Notes under the pieces: model-generated | Databases searched by the model: none | What the model saw: only the letters and a program-made list of their open reading frames with translations | Told to the model about the DNA's origin: nothing | Source: CAWDPQ01 sp049642465 | GTDB taxonomy: Bacteria; Acidobacteriota; Vicinamibacteria; Vicinamibacterales; 2-12-FULL-66-21 | Length of the DNA: 64,000 bases | Direction of reading: 5' to 3' | Assembly: GCA_049642465.1 (NCBI GenBank) | Contig: JBAROV010000088.1 | Location: 38,616 to 102,615, forward strand | Translations under genes and position numbers: made by a program | Part shown: positions 16,715 through 24,792 of the stretch, one piece after another | How the letters are laid out: each line of letters starts with the position of its first letter | Numbering within the stretch: the stretch's first letter is position 1

Positions 16715-16939
16715 GTGGCAATCAAATCTGTTTGGTGTCCGGTGCTGCAAACGCACGTCACCTGTGTAACGGACCTCGAAGGCGCCATCGTGAAGGTGGT
16801 ATGTGCCGAATATGAAGAGGGGACCCGGACGTGTCGCATGAAGCAGGCGGCGGTGAGGGCGGGTCCGCTCTCGAAACTGCTCATCCAGGCTTCTGAAAGC
16901 ACGCTGACGGATCGCACGCTCCACTGCACCATTGCCTGA
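16715..16939 (+). CDS. Small Cys-rich hypothetical protein
   Basis: A GTG at 16715 preceded by GGGAGG at five-base spacing starts a 74-residue protein. It has Cys in SVWCPVL, HVTCVTD, KVVCAEYEEG, RTCRMK and TLHCTIA. The spacing of the first four suggests a small metal-binding (zinc-ribbon-like) fold followed by a helical tail. Its stop is 12 bp before the downstream CBS gene, so the two are probably co-transcribed. I do not recognise the family. The longer frame from 16631 lacks a ribosome site and reads poorly, so I prefer the short form. Confidence 0.6.
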   Translation: MAIKSVWCPVLQTHVTCVTDLEGAIVKVVCAEYEEGTRTCRMKQAAVRAGPLSKLLIQASESTLTDRTLHCTIA

Positions 16940-16951
16940 CGGAGATTCAGT

Positions 16952-17407
16952 ATGCGACTCACAGACATCATGGGAACAGCCGTCGAAACAATCGGCCTCG
17001 AAGCCGCTGCCGAATCCGCCTGGCAACGCATGCGGCTTGGACGTTTCCACCACCTCGTTGTGCTGGATGGCCACTCGGTCGCCGGGATTATTTCCGATCG
17101 AGATCTCGGGGGCACGCGCGGCGCGCGCGTCCGGGAAGGGCGTCGCGTGGCCGACCTGATGACCGGCAACGTCGTGACCGCAACCCCCACGACCACTGTC
17201 CGGGAGGCTGCAAATCTGCTGCGCGGACGCTCTATTGGGTGTCTCCCGGTCCTCGATCGCGGTTCGCTGCGGGGCATCATTACAGTCACGGACTTGCTCG
17301 AATTGATTGGGCGCGGCGTGGAGCGACCGACCGCCAGGGCTCAACGAGCCATCATGCGCGGCCGCGGTCCCAGGAGAAAGCCCTTCAAGGGAATGAGGAA
17401 GAGTTAA
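16952..17407 (+). CDS. Tandem CBS-domain protein with basic C-terminal tail
   Basis: The 151-residue protein has two CBS domains (RLTDIMGTAVETIGLEA to GIISDRDLGG; VADLMTGNVVTATPTTTV to GIITVTDLLELIG). A strongly basic tail follows (RAIMRGRGPRRKPFKGMRKS), which could bind nucleic acid or a partner. GGAG stands seven bases before the ATG. It is divergent from the other CBS gene, and its last four bases overlap the end of the convergent erythromycin-esterase-like gene. Confidence 0.88.
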   Translation: MRLTDIMGTAVETIGLEAAAESAWQRMRLGRFHHLVVLDGHSVAGIISDRDLGGTRGARVREGRRVADLMTGNVVTATPTTTVREAANLLRGRSIGCLPVLDRGSLRGIITVTDLLELIGRGVERPTARAQRAIMRGRGPRRKPFKGMRKS

Positions 17408-18741
17408 AGCCCGGACGGGTACGTGTCAGCCAACTCCTCGGATTCCCACAGCGGTCCGCGATCGAGCGGCTCGACGGCACGTGTCTCGTCAAGGTGAAAC
17501 ACGTAGTCGAATTGTTGTCCGAGGCGCGCTTCGAAATAGTGGCTCGCGCGCTCGGTCGACGGGAGGTAGAGCACACCCACGGCGCGTTCCAGGCGGCGAG
17601 TGGACAATGCAGCCGACAGAACGTGATCGGCCCGAAGTGAGAGGAGGAACTTGGGAATGCGAGCCTCCTGAAACAGCCGTTCGTAGCTGCCGGCAAGCGG
17701 CGGACGCAGCTGCTTGCGGTACGGCGGCGTGTCCCACGCCGAGGCCGCCGTCACCGTGCCGGTACTCGTCGTGAAGCCAACTAGCACCGAATCGTCGCGA
17801 CCGAACCTTTCACGAACGAGCTGCCCAACGTTCAGCTCGCCGCGCGCAGCCATTTCGGTAGCCCGCGCATCGCCGAGATGTGAATTGTGCGCCCAGACCA
17901 CGAGCTTGGCTCCCGGCCGGCCCTGTTCCAGGAACACACGCAGCTCGCCGAGCGTGTCCACCATGTGCCGGTCGCGCAGGTTCCACGATTCAACGTGTCC
18001 TTCGATCATCGTGCGGTAGTACTGCTCGGCGTTCTTGACGAGCCGGGCGTTTTGCGCGGCATGGAAATAATCGTCCGCCGCGACACGGCCGTCCCTCTGC
18101 GCGTAGTCGGCGCGTCGCTGGTGCAGCTCGAGAAGCTGGGTAATCACCTCACGCTCGCACGAAGGTGTCAGCCCCGTGGCCGCCGCATAGGCGTAGGTCT
18201 GCGCCTGGCCGCCGAAACGATCGAAACAGGCATAGCGGGCTCGCGCACGATCGGCGCCGGCCGGATCCACTTTGCGGAGATACGACAACACGGCAGCCAT
18301 CGAAGCGTGAAGACTGTAGAGGTCGAGGCCGTAGAACCCCGCACGCGTGGATTCGGGTCTGCTGTCGTTGTGAGTCCGAAGCCATCCGACGAAATCCAGG
18401 ACGTCCGCATTACGCCACATCCACGTCGGAAACCGTTGGAAGTCCTGCAGCGACTCGATCGCTTCGACATCTGCTCCGACGCCGCGCACGTACCTGTTGA
18501 TGCGATACGCATCCGGCCAGTCAGCTTCGACGGCTACGGCAGCAAACCCTTTTTCCTCGATCAATCGCCGAGTGATGAGCGATCTGAGCCGATAGAAGTC
18601 GTGGCTACCGTGGGTGGCTTCACCGAGCAGCACGAGACGCGCCTCGCCGATGCCGGCAAGTAGCGCGTCGAAGTCCGACGGTTCTCCATGCAGACGCACG
18701 GCTCGACGTCGAACAACATCAATGGTGTCCCCGATATCCAT
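17404..18741 (-). CDS. Erythromycin-esterase-family protein
   Basis: The 445-residue protein begins with the family signature LVLLGEATHGSHDFYRLR and continues with AVAVEADWPDAYRINRYV and LVVWAHNSHLGDARATEM. These carry the conserved Glu/His residues of the Ere fold. True erythromycin resistance enzymes are a small subset. Homologues of this type are common in stress gene clusters and probably act on unknown esters or lactones. In Mycobacterium tuberculosis a phosphoribosyltransferase domain is fused to this domain in the dormancy protein Rv2030c. Here the two domains are encoded as separate genes two positions apart, in one apparent operon. Confidence 0.88.
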   Translation of the reverse strand: MDIGDTIDVVRRRAVRLHGEPSDFDALLAGIGEARLVLLGEATHGSHDFYRLRSLITRRLIEEKGFAAVAVEADWPDAYRINRYVRGVGADVEAIESLQDFQRFPTWMWRNADVLDFVGWLRTHNDSRPESTRAGFYGLDLYSLHASMAAVLSYLRKVDPAGADRARARYACFDRFGGQAQTYAYAAATGLTPSCEREVITQLLELHQRRADYAQRDGRVAADDYFHAAQNARLVKNAEQYYRTMIEGHVESWNLRDRHMVDTLGELRVFLEQGRPGAKLVVWAHNSHLGDARATEMAARGELNVGQLVRERFGRDDSVLVGFTTSTGTVTAASAWDTPPYRKQLRPPLAGSYERLFQEARIPKFLLSLRADHVLSAALSTRRLERAVGVLYLPSTERASHYFEARLGQQFDYVFHLDETRAVEPLDRGPLWESEELADTYPSGL

Positions 18742-18751
18742 GACGTGCGGG

Positions 18752-19114
18752 CTATGTCTTGGCGGAACCGGCGATGCCGTCTACCAGTTCGGGTCGTACC
18801 GCGGAACGGAACCGAACCCGGACAATCTCGCCATCGGCGCGCGCGATCTCGACTTGCTGGTCGGCTCCGTCGGAGGTGCGTTCAAGGCGAATGGCAACGG
18901 GATTTCGCACGACGTGATCCGAGTGCTGCCGATCCATCGCCGCCTCGATCACAATGTCGCCGCCCTCGAACACGATGGACGCAAGCGGGACGTCGTGCAT
19001 CAGCACGCCGACTCCATTCACCGCCTCGACGGTCATGAGCCAGCCGCGGTGAACCCGGTTGAAGCTGTCGAGGAATTCACGCCAGCGGCCCTTCGGGATT
19101 GTCTCGATCGACAT
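18752..19114 (-). CDS. DUF5335-like protein
   Basis: This protein of about 120 residues starts MSIETIPKGRWREFLDSFNRVHRG and continues GWLMTVEAVNGVGV, matching the short DUF5335 family as I know it. The ATG at 19114 has AAGGAG six bases upstream, so I prefer it to the longer form from 19138. The gene sits between the phosphoribosyltransferase gene (27 bp upstream) and the erythromycin-esterase-like gene (10 bp downstream) on the same strand. Function is unknown; it resembles small proteins that accompany stress-regulated operons. Confidence 0.75.
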   Translation of the reverse strand: MSIETIPKGRWREFLDSFNRVHRGWLMTVEAVNGVGVLMHDVPLASIVFEGGDIVIEAAMDRQHSDHVVRNPVAIRLERTSDGADQQVEIARADGEIVRVRFRSAVRPELVDGIAGSAKT

Positions 19115-19140
19115 GTTCCGCTCCTTGATGCGTTCCAATG

Positions 19141-19800
19141 TCAGCCGGCGAGCCGCTCCCGCGTGTGCACTCGGTCCAGGAGATCGCGAACTTCATCGTC
19201 TGTGGTCTGATCGAATCGGGCGTACCACGATCCGACTGACGTGAAGTGTTCCGGCACGCTGAGGCATACGACTTCGTCCGCCTCTTGTTCGAGCATCGCA
19301 ACCGCTTGGCGTGACCCGACAGGCGCGGCAACCACGATGCGTGCGGGTTGCTGCTTTCGTGCAGCCTGGACTGCCGCACGCATCGTGAAACCTGTGGCCA
19401 GGCCGTCGTCTACGAGAATCGCCGTACGCCCGCGCAGGAGCGGGGGCGCATGCCCGGCGCCATGGCGCGCCTCGCGGCGGGCAAGCTCTCGCATCTCTTC
19501 TGCAACGACAGCGTCAACCGCTTGAGCGGGGATGCCCAGCCGCTGGATCAGATGCGCGTCGAGGATTTGGATCCCGCCCGAAGCCAGTGCCCCCATGGCC
19601 ACCTCGCGGCAGCCCGGTACGCCGATCTTTCGCACAATGAACAGGTCGACCGGGGCGCCCAGGACGCGGCCGATTTCGTATCCGATCGGTACCCCGCCGC
19701 GTGGCAACGCAAGGATGACCGGATGCTCGGACGCCAGACGGTGCAGCGCGAAGGCCAGCTTTTTCCCGGCGTCGTACCGATCCAAGAACTGACGGCCCAT
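19141..19800 (-). CDS. Type I phosphoribosyltransferase-domain protein
   Basis: The protein is about 219 residues. VILALPRGGVPIGYEI forms the early strand and loop, and TAILVDDGLATGFTMRAA is the PRPP-binding motif with paired Asp residues. Its best-known relatives are the unassigned phosphoribosyltransferases found with universal stress proteins; the base substrate is unknown. The ATG at 19800 is preferred to the TTG at 19818 because it matches the usual family start (RFxDRxDAGxxLA). It leads the operon with DUF5335 and the erythromycin-esterase homologue. A candidate operator lies about 80 bp upstream. Confidence 0.88.
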   Translation of the reverse strand: MGRQFLDRYDAGKKLAFALHRLASEHPVILALPRGGVPIGYEIGRVLGAPVDLFIVRKIGVPGCREVAMGALASGGIQILDAHLIQRLGIPAQAVDAVVAEEMRELARREARHGAGHAPPLLRGRTAILVDDGLATGFTMRAAVQAARKQQPARIVVAAPVGSRQAVAMLEQEADEVVCLSVPEHFTSVGSWYARFDQTTDDEVRDLLDRVHTRERLAG

Positions 19801-19881
19801 GGGTCTCTGCAGGTGCAATAGACGAACCGGCCGTTGGCGTCGAAAATCGCTGAAATCCCGGGCCTCCCTGGCGACGCGCGT

Positions 19882-19896
19882 GGGGAAAAGTCCACG
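19882..19896 (+). promoter_or_regulatory. Candidate operator (GTCCACG motif), site B
   Basis: GGGGAAAAGTCCACG sits in a longer dyad, CGTGG-GGAAAAGT-CCACG (19879-19896), in the spacer upstream of the phosphoribosyltransferase operon. It is the most symmetric of the related sites in this window and differs from site A at only two of 15 positions. Confidence 0.4.
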
Positions 19897-19910
19897 GCCC
19901 CGGGAATAAA

Positions 19911-20483
19911 TCAGTGTGAGCGTTTACGGGACTGAATCTCGGTCAGCATGACCGGCGACGTCGCAAAGTTCTCGAGCTCGATCGTGTTGCCGCGGGCGAC
20001 AATCTTTGTCGCGTACGACAGCGTCCCTTTTCCCTTCCCGTCGCGGCCAATCTGCATCTGAATCACTGTGAACGGATAGTCGATCGTGCGTGGCCGGGCC
20101 GAGGCTTCCCAGAACCCGATCGGACGGTCCGTCGCGAGCACGATACGTCGCCCGCCGTCTTCGCCTGGCACCTGGTGCGCAAACCGCAGATCGTAGGCCA
20201 GTGAGTCCGGTGTCCGAATGGTTCCTGTCGGACGCTTGTCCTGTAGCTCAGCGAGCAGCGCTGCCGGTCCCTTCTTGAGGAGCGCATCGACGAGCGCCGC
20301 TCGCTCCGCCTCACTCGACCACCGAGTGACATCGATGAGCACCGTTCCGGCGCCACTGCCAAGATTGTTGTTGACGATGGCTGTTGCGGTGAATGCTTCC
20401 TTTTCGCCGCTCGTTTGGAATGTTCCGGCTGCAGAAGTCGTGAGCACCGCCAGCGCGACGGCCGCCAAAACTCGCTTTTTCAT
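19911..20483 (-). CDS. Secreted hypothetical protein
   Basis: The 190-residue protein has a clear signal peptide (MKKRVLAAVALAVLTTSAAG). I do not recognise the mature part. It contains VNNNLGSGAGTVLIDVTRWSS, GRRIVLATDRPIGFWEASARP and YPFTVIQMQIGRDGKG. The same pattern occurs, as far as I recall, in many unnamed acidobacterial secreted proteins. It lies between the phosphoribosyltransferase operon and a divergent RcnB-like gene. No partner suggests a function. Confidence 0.7.
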   Translation of the reverse strand: MKKRVLAAVALAVLTTSAAGTFQTSGEKEAFTATAIVNNNLGSGAGTVLIDVTRWSSEAERAALVDALLKKGPAALLAELQDKRPTGTIRTPDSLAYDLRFAHQVPGEDGGRRIVLATDRPIGFWEASARPRTIDYPFTVIQMQIGRDGKGKGTLSYATKIVARGNTIELENFATSPVMLTEIQSRKRSH

Positions 20484-20680
20484 TTCGTCCGTCCTTTCGC
20501 GTTCTGAAAATTACAGACCCGATATTGAGACGCAGTTTCGTGCCCCGGGGGGTTCACACGGCTGCGGGAGGTGCAACCAAGCCATTGACGGTAAGGGACT
20601 TGGCCTATTTGCCCGAGGGCGCCCGGCGGCAGGCGCCTTGCGTGTCACTCGAGAAAACGCGCCGCCTCATCGGAGGGTTC

Positions 20681-21100
20681 ATGAAACTGTTCCTGTCGTT
20701 CGTTGCGGCCGGACTGCTCGTAACGAGCAGTCCAGCTGTCGGCTCCGCGGAACCTGCGAATCAGAAGGGCAAGAAGCACGCGAAACATGAACGCGTCGAA
20801 CGCGACGTGCGCGTGCAAACTGCTTCGGTCCGCATCGTGTTTTCCGCGCGAGAGCTGCGGGTGATCCGGGAGTACTACACGCCGCGATATCGCAACTTGC
20901 CGCCAGGACTACGGAAGAAATATGCGCGCACCGGGCAGCTTCCGCCGGGATGGCGAAAGAAGATGGAACCATTTCCTGGTGTCGTGGAACGTGAGCTCGT
21001 CGTGCTGCCGTCCGGTTACCAGCGCGGCGTCATTGATGGGCACGCGGTCATCTTCAATCCCCGCTCGCAAGTCATTGTCGACGTCGCCGTTCTCTTTTGA
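20681..21100 (+). CDS. Small secreted RcnB/CigR-like protein
   Basis: The 139-residue protein starts MKLFLSFVAAGLLVTSSPAV, a signal peptide, after CGGAGGG. The mature part is rich in Lys/His/Arg, with REYYTPRYRNLPPGLRKKYA and GQLPPGWRKKME. These are the LPPGL/LPPGW repeats typical of RcnB/CigR-type periplasmic proteins. Those proteins affect Ni/Co homeostasis in one case and virulence regulation in another, and most are unassigned. The longer frame upstream of 20681 has no ribosome site. A strong terminator follows the stop. Confidence 0.75.
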   Translation: MKLFLSFVAAGLLVTSSPAVGSAEPANQKGKKHAKHERVERDVRVQTASVRIVFSARELRVIREYYTPRYRNLPPGLRKKYARTGQLPPGWRKKMEPFPGVVERELVVLPSGYQRGVIDGHAVIFNPRSQVIVDVAVLF

Positions 21101-21108
21101 TTCCTCGA

Positions 21109-21141
21109 GACTGCGCCGGCACCCCGGCGCAGTCTTCTCTT
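21109..21141 (+). terminator. Rho-independent terminator
   Basis: GACTGCGCCGG (21109-21119), the loop CACC and CCGGCGCAGTC (21124-21134) form an 11-bp perfect stem, followed by TTCTCTT. It lies just after the RcnB-like gene. Confidence 0.75.
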
Positions 21142-21186
21142 CCCCACCCTCCCGTACGGTATCTTGCGCTCCTGGAGCGCCCGACG

Positions 21187-21711
21187 ATGGCGATGTGGTC
21201 CGTGCGACGCCTGAACACCGTGAGCGAGGCAGACCTTCAACAACTCGCGCGCGTCCTGATCGATTGCGTCGAGGGAGGTGCGTCGGTCGGGTTCATGCAT
21301 CCGCTCGAGCTGCAGAGAGCCACCGTGTTCTGGCGTCATGTCGCGGACGAGGTGGCCACGGGACAGCGGGCGTTGATCGTTGCCGAGGATTCAGGAGGTA
21401 TATGCGGCACCGTTCAACTGGTGCTCGCGCAGCCAGACAACCAGCCGCACCGCGCCGATCTCGCGAAGATGCTGGTGCATCGCCGCGCCCGGCGTCACGG
21501 CCTCGGAGCAGCGCTGGTGCGAGCCGCCGAGACCACGGCCCGGGGCTGCGGTAAGACGGTGCTCGTGCTCGATGCGGTCACTGGCGGTGAAGCCGCGCGC
21601 TTATACGAGCGTCTTGGATGGCGCCGCGTGGGTGACATCCCTCGCTACGCGTTGATGCCGGATGGAACGTTCTGCAGCACCACGGTTTTCTACCGGGATC
21701 TCGATAGCTAG
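21187..21711 (+). CDS. GNAT-family N-acetyltransferase
   Basis: The 175-residue acetyltransferase contains the acetyl-CoA loop region KMLVHRRARRHGLGAALVRAAE (R/Q-x-x-G-x-G/A form) and a closing VTGGEAARLYERLGWRRVGDIPRYALMPDG. The start at 21187 follows GGAG by nine bases; the frame upstream passes through the terminator of the previous gene and is not used. GNAT enzymes of this subtype often modify antibiotics, amino acids or small amines, but the substrate cannot be read. It stands alone. The 250-bp spacer after it holds no gene. Confidence 0.88.
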   Translation: MAMWSVRRLNTVSEADLQQLARVLIDCVEGGASVGFMHPLELQRATVFWRHVADEVATGQRALIVAEDSGGICGTVQLVLAQPDNQPHRADLAKMLVHRRARRHGLGAALVRAAETTARGCGKTVLVLDAVTGGEAARLYERLGWRRVGDIPRYALMPDGTFCSTTVFYRDLDS

Positions 21712-21961
21712 CGTCGATTGCCGCTTCCATGCGTCGTTTGTGGCTTGGCGGAAGAGCCACGCGCAAATCTTCCCAGTGCGCCCGGAAAAGTCCTCAGGTG
21801 CGCCAGGACGCTGCGGCACAACCTGAGTATCACGGCCGTCGAGGCTGTATGACGGGTGGCATATCCGTTGCCTCGTCATGTGGCTGAATGCCGGCAGCAT
21901 CGCCGCAGGGTGCGGTGACGGAAATCCGTCGGCTCGAAGGGAACTCCGAAGGAGGACGCAT

Positions 21962-22912
21962 ATGCGAACGCCGTCCGCCCTTCTCGCGCTTGTTCTCGCT
22001 GGCTTCACCGGTTCGATAGCCGGGGGATCACTCCTGGCGGCAGGCCACGGCACCACTACGCGACAGGCGACACACACTTCGAAAAAACCAGCGGAGCCCC
22101 CCGTGACGCCCGTCACCGGACCAAGCTGGTTGCACCATTTGAATATCCCGTATGGAGGAACGAGTCTGGGGCGTGGCGCGGGCCGATACGGACCAGGCCC
22201 GAACGAATCGAGCCCGCCCGGTCGTGGTTCAGTCCCCATTGTGGTTCGGGAGTCGGTGATCTTGACCGGCGCGGATCTGTACCGGCTGAACTGTCAGGCG
22301 TGTCACACAGCCGAGGGAACGGGCGCTCCGCCTGAGATCAAGTCCGCGCTCGACCTCATCCGTGGCTCGTCGCTGGCGCTCGTGCGCCAGCAGCTCGAAC
22401 GCGAAGGAATGGCAACGAACAGCCCCAATGTGCGGGCGGAAGTGACAAAGGCTCGCACGGATCTTTACCGACGCATTCGCGAGGGGGGACAGCGGATGCC
22501 GCCTCACAACCATCTCCAGACAGCGGACATCGACGTGCTCTACGCCTATCTGACCGAGCTGGCCCACGCACCTGACGCGCCGCCGGCATCTCGGCGCACA
22601 GTCAGTTGGTCGAGACTGGGTGAACACGTGATCAAGGGCACGTGCCACATCTGCCACGACGCGGTCGGACCTCGTCCGACTGCTGAAGCGATGCTCCAGG
22701 GGGTTATCCCTCCGTTGAACATCCTTCGCGCGGATAACTCGCAGGCTGCTTTCATCTGGAAGGCCAGGAATGGCGCGCCGCTCGTGACGGCCCATCCCTC
22801 CTTCCACTACCGGGGACGAATGCCGGTGTTCTATTACCTGCAGGAGGAGGAACTGGCGGCCGCCTACGATTACCTTGGCGCATACCCGCCGCAGGCGGCG
22901 GCGGTCAAATAG
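21962..22912 (+). CDS. Secreted diheme c-type cytochrome
   Basis: The 316-residue protein has a signal peptide, a Ser/Pro/Gly-rich linker to residue 95 and two heme motifs. The first is C111-Q-A-C114-H in YRLNCQACHTAEGTG; the second is C228-H-I-C231-H in KGTCHICHDAVGPRP. M178 or a later Met could be an axial ligand. AAGGAGG precedes the ATG at 21962, so the longer frame from 21878 is not used. It is probably a periplasmic electron carrier. It converges with the oxidoreductase gene that follows. The upstream spacer contains a weak GTCC motif (21782-21796). Confidence 0.88.
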   Translation: MRTPSALLALVLAGFTGSIAGGSLLAAGHGTTTRQATHTSKKPAEPPVTPVTGPSWLHHLNIPYGGTSLGRGAGRYGPGPNESSPPGRGSVPIVVRESVILTGADLYRLNCQACHTAEGTGAPPEIKSALDLIRGSSLALVRQQLEREGMATNSPNVRAEVTKARTDLYRRIREGGQRMPPHNHLQTADIDVLYAYLTELAHAPDAPPASRRTVSWSRLGEHVIKGTCHICHDAVGPRPTAEAMLQGVIPPLNILRADNSQAAFIWKARNGAPLVTAHPSFHYRGRMPVFYYLQEEELAAAYDYLGAYPPQAAAVK

Positions 22913-22958
22913 GAGAGCCACGCCAAAGGCGAGGGCGCAACCTTCACCGTCCTGGTCC

Positions 22959-24248
22959 TCAGATCGTGACGCGTGCTTTCGTTTTGATGGCCTGGTTTGC
23001 GGCGATACACGCGCGCGCCGAGCCGATCGCTTTCTGCGGTCCGCACGCGAGCGGAGCGCCAACGCGAATCGCCGAGCAGAACCGTTGCATCTGGAACCGG
23101 GTTGCCGGCGGGCGAACGTTTGCCGAACTCGGTGCCGTTCCCGACGCGGCCCGTGCGGCGCCCTGGTTGGTGTTCGAGGCCATCGTCTCTGAGGTTTGCG
23201 CGACGGCGCCCATGCCGGCGGGTGTCACCTCAATGCCTGTTTGACGGCCGCCGCCCTCCTCGAAGAGCAACGCTTCGCGCTCGCGCAGCATGATGAGCGT
23301 GCCTTTGGTCCCGAAATACATCTCGTAGTAGTCGTCGAAGGCGTTCGATTCAATCGATGAGAAGACGGCGGTGCGTCCGCCGGGATACTCGAAGGTCACG
23401 TAGACGTGATCGAAGACCTCGCGGTTTTCGGGAAAGCGATACAGTCCGCCCGACGCGACGACCGCTTCGGGGGCTGACCCCAGAAACCAGTTCGCCGCGT
23501 TCACCTGATGGCTGCAGAGTTCCGCCATGAGCCCCTGCGAGTACTTCCAGTAGAGCCGCCAGTTGTACAGATGTTCGAATGTGGGATACCCCCATTTGGA
23601 CGGATCGTAGTCGGGCGTCGGTGGCTCTCCCTTGCGGCGCCAGCTGCCGTTGCGATGCCAGGCCAGACGCACGTGGTAAATCTCCCCGAGCGTGCCGTTC
23701 TTGATGATCCCGTCATAAGCGGCCTGATACATCGGGTTGTAGTTGCGCTGATACCCGATTTCGAGCACCTTGCGGTTCCGCTCGGCAGCCGCACGCATTC
23801 GCTCGCAGCCCTCGACGTCCCACGCCATCATCTTTTCGCACAGCACATGCTTGCCGGCTTCGAGGCACCCGGCAGCAAGATCGGCGTGCGCCCACAGCGG
23901 CGGCGCCATGATGACTGCCTCGACGTCTTCTTTCTGCAGCATCTCGCGCCAGTCGGAATAATGCCTGGCAGGGGGCTGTTCGTTTTTCGCGAGTACGGCG
24001 TCCGCGAGCTTCAGTTGCGCCGGATTGATATCGCACAGGGCACGCACCTCGCCGTATTTCGGATCGACGTTGCCCAGTTGCGCCCGTCCTTGCGATCCGA
24101 CGCCGATGAAGCCAATCCGCACGCGTCCACCCGGCATTGGCCCGCGCAGTCCGGCCGCCACGCCGAGCGCCGCGAGCGCCGGCGTTCCGGCCAGCGCCTT
24201 CAAGAAATTGCGGCGTCCCTGGTCCATTTGTTCGGGTGTCAGATTCAT
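22959..24248 (-). CDS. Tat-exported Gfo/Idh/MocA-family oxidoreductase
   Basis: The 429-residue protein starts MNLTPEQMDQGRRNFLKALAG, a twin-arginine signal. The Rossmann start VRIGFIGVGSQGRAQL follows, then AVIMAPPLWAHADLA and the EKMMAWDVEG loop of the family catalytic Lys (CEKM). Members oxidise or isomerise sugars and cyclitols with NAD(P), and exported versions are common in this group. The C-terminal third (from SSANVRPPATRF) reads like the usual family end. Its ATG overlaps the stop of the upstream DoxX gene by four bases. Confidence 0.9.
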   Translation of the reverse strand: MNLTPEQMDQGRRNFLKALAGTPALAALGVAAGLRGPMPGGRVRIGFIGVGSQGRAQLGNVDPKYGEVRALCDINPAQLKLADAVLAKNEQPPARHYSDWREMLQKEDVEAVIMAPPLWAHADLAAGCLEAGKHVLCEKMMAWDVEGCERMRAAAERNRKVLEIGYQRNYNPMYQAAYDGIIKNGTLGEIYHVRLAWHRNGSWRRKGEPPTPDYDPSKWGYPTFEHLYNWRLYWKYSQGLMAELCSHQVNAANWFLGSAPEAVVASGGLYRFPENREVFDHVYVTFEYPGGRTAVFSSIESNAFDDYYEMYFGTKGTLIMLREREALLFEEGGGRQTGIEVTPAGMGAVAQTSETMASNTNQGAARAASGTAPSSANVRPPATRFQMQRFCSAIRVGAPLACGPQKAIGSARACIAANQAIKTKARVTI

Positions 24249-24775
24249 ACGGCTGCCTCTCGTGCGCGCACGTGTGCCAGCCGTGGGCGCATCCACAATT
24301 GATCGAGTCCTGCAATGGCGCCCGTGCGAAACGTCAAGAGCACGACGACCGCGCACGCCTCGATCAGGTTCTTGTTGACGATGAGATACGTTCCTTCCGC
24401 TCGCGCGTCGACCGATCCCATGGGAATCGATGAGAGGTAAAACATCGCCAGCAGGCCGAGCGCCCCGGTACAACCGGTCTGAGTGAGAAGACCCAGCATC
24501 AAGCTGAGTCCAACCGCTGCCAGCGCGAGTGCGATGAAGACATCGAAGGATCCAATCCACGACGCATTGCCAATCCAGTGAAAGATCGGCGCCAGCGGAC
24601 CGGTTGACGCTTTCAAGTACGCCGCGGACGACCAGGATGCGACGGGCGCACCATTCTGGCCCCAGGCTGGGTTGAGCAGCTTGGTATAGCCCTCATAGAG
24701 GAAGTGCCAGCCAATCAGCGTGCGCAGAATGACGAGCGCAAGCTGCTGAGCATTCGACAAGTGGATGGTGGACAT
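24245..24775 (-). CDS. DoxX-family membrane protein
   Basis: This protein of about 176 residues has four membrane helices. The DoxX pattern is clear: LVILRTLIGWHFLYEGYTKL, then SWIGSFDVFIALALAAVGLSLM and GALGLLAMFYLSSIPMG. The ATG at 24775 is preferred to the TTG at 24784. It overlaps the following oxidoreductase gene (ATGA) and starts 18 bp after the ApbE gene ends, so the genes form one operon. Family members couple to quinone or thiol redox systems; here it may supply a membrane redox link for the exported oxidoreductase. Confidence 0.85.
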   Translation of the reverse strand: MSTIHLSNAQQLALVILRTLIGWHFLYEGYTKLLNPAWGQNGAPVASWSSAAYLKASTGPLAPIFHWIGNASWIGSFDVFIALALAAVGLSLMLGLLTQTGCTGALGLLAMFYLSSIPMGSVDARAEGTYLIVNKNLIEACAVVVLLTFRTGAIAGLDQLWMRPRLAHVRAREAAV

Positions 24776-24792
24776 GGTGCGCAACTCGGTCG

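Noticed and set aside
17404..18741. Calling this a macrolide resistance gene
   Set aside because: The erythromycin-esterase family is broad; the stress-cluster context makes antibiotic resistance an unsupported claim.
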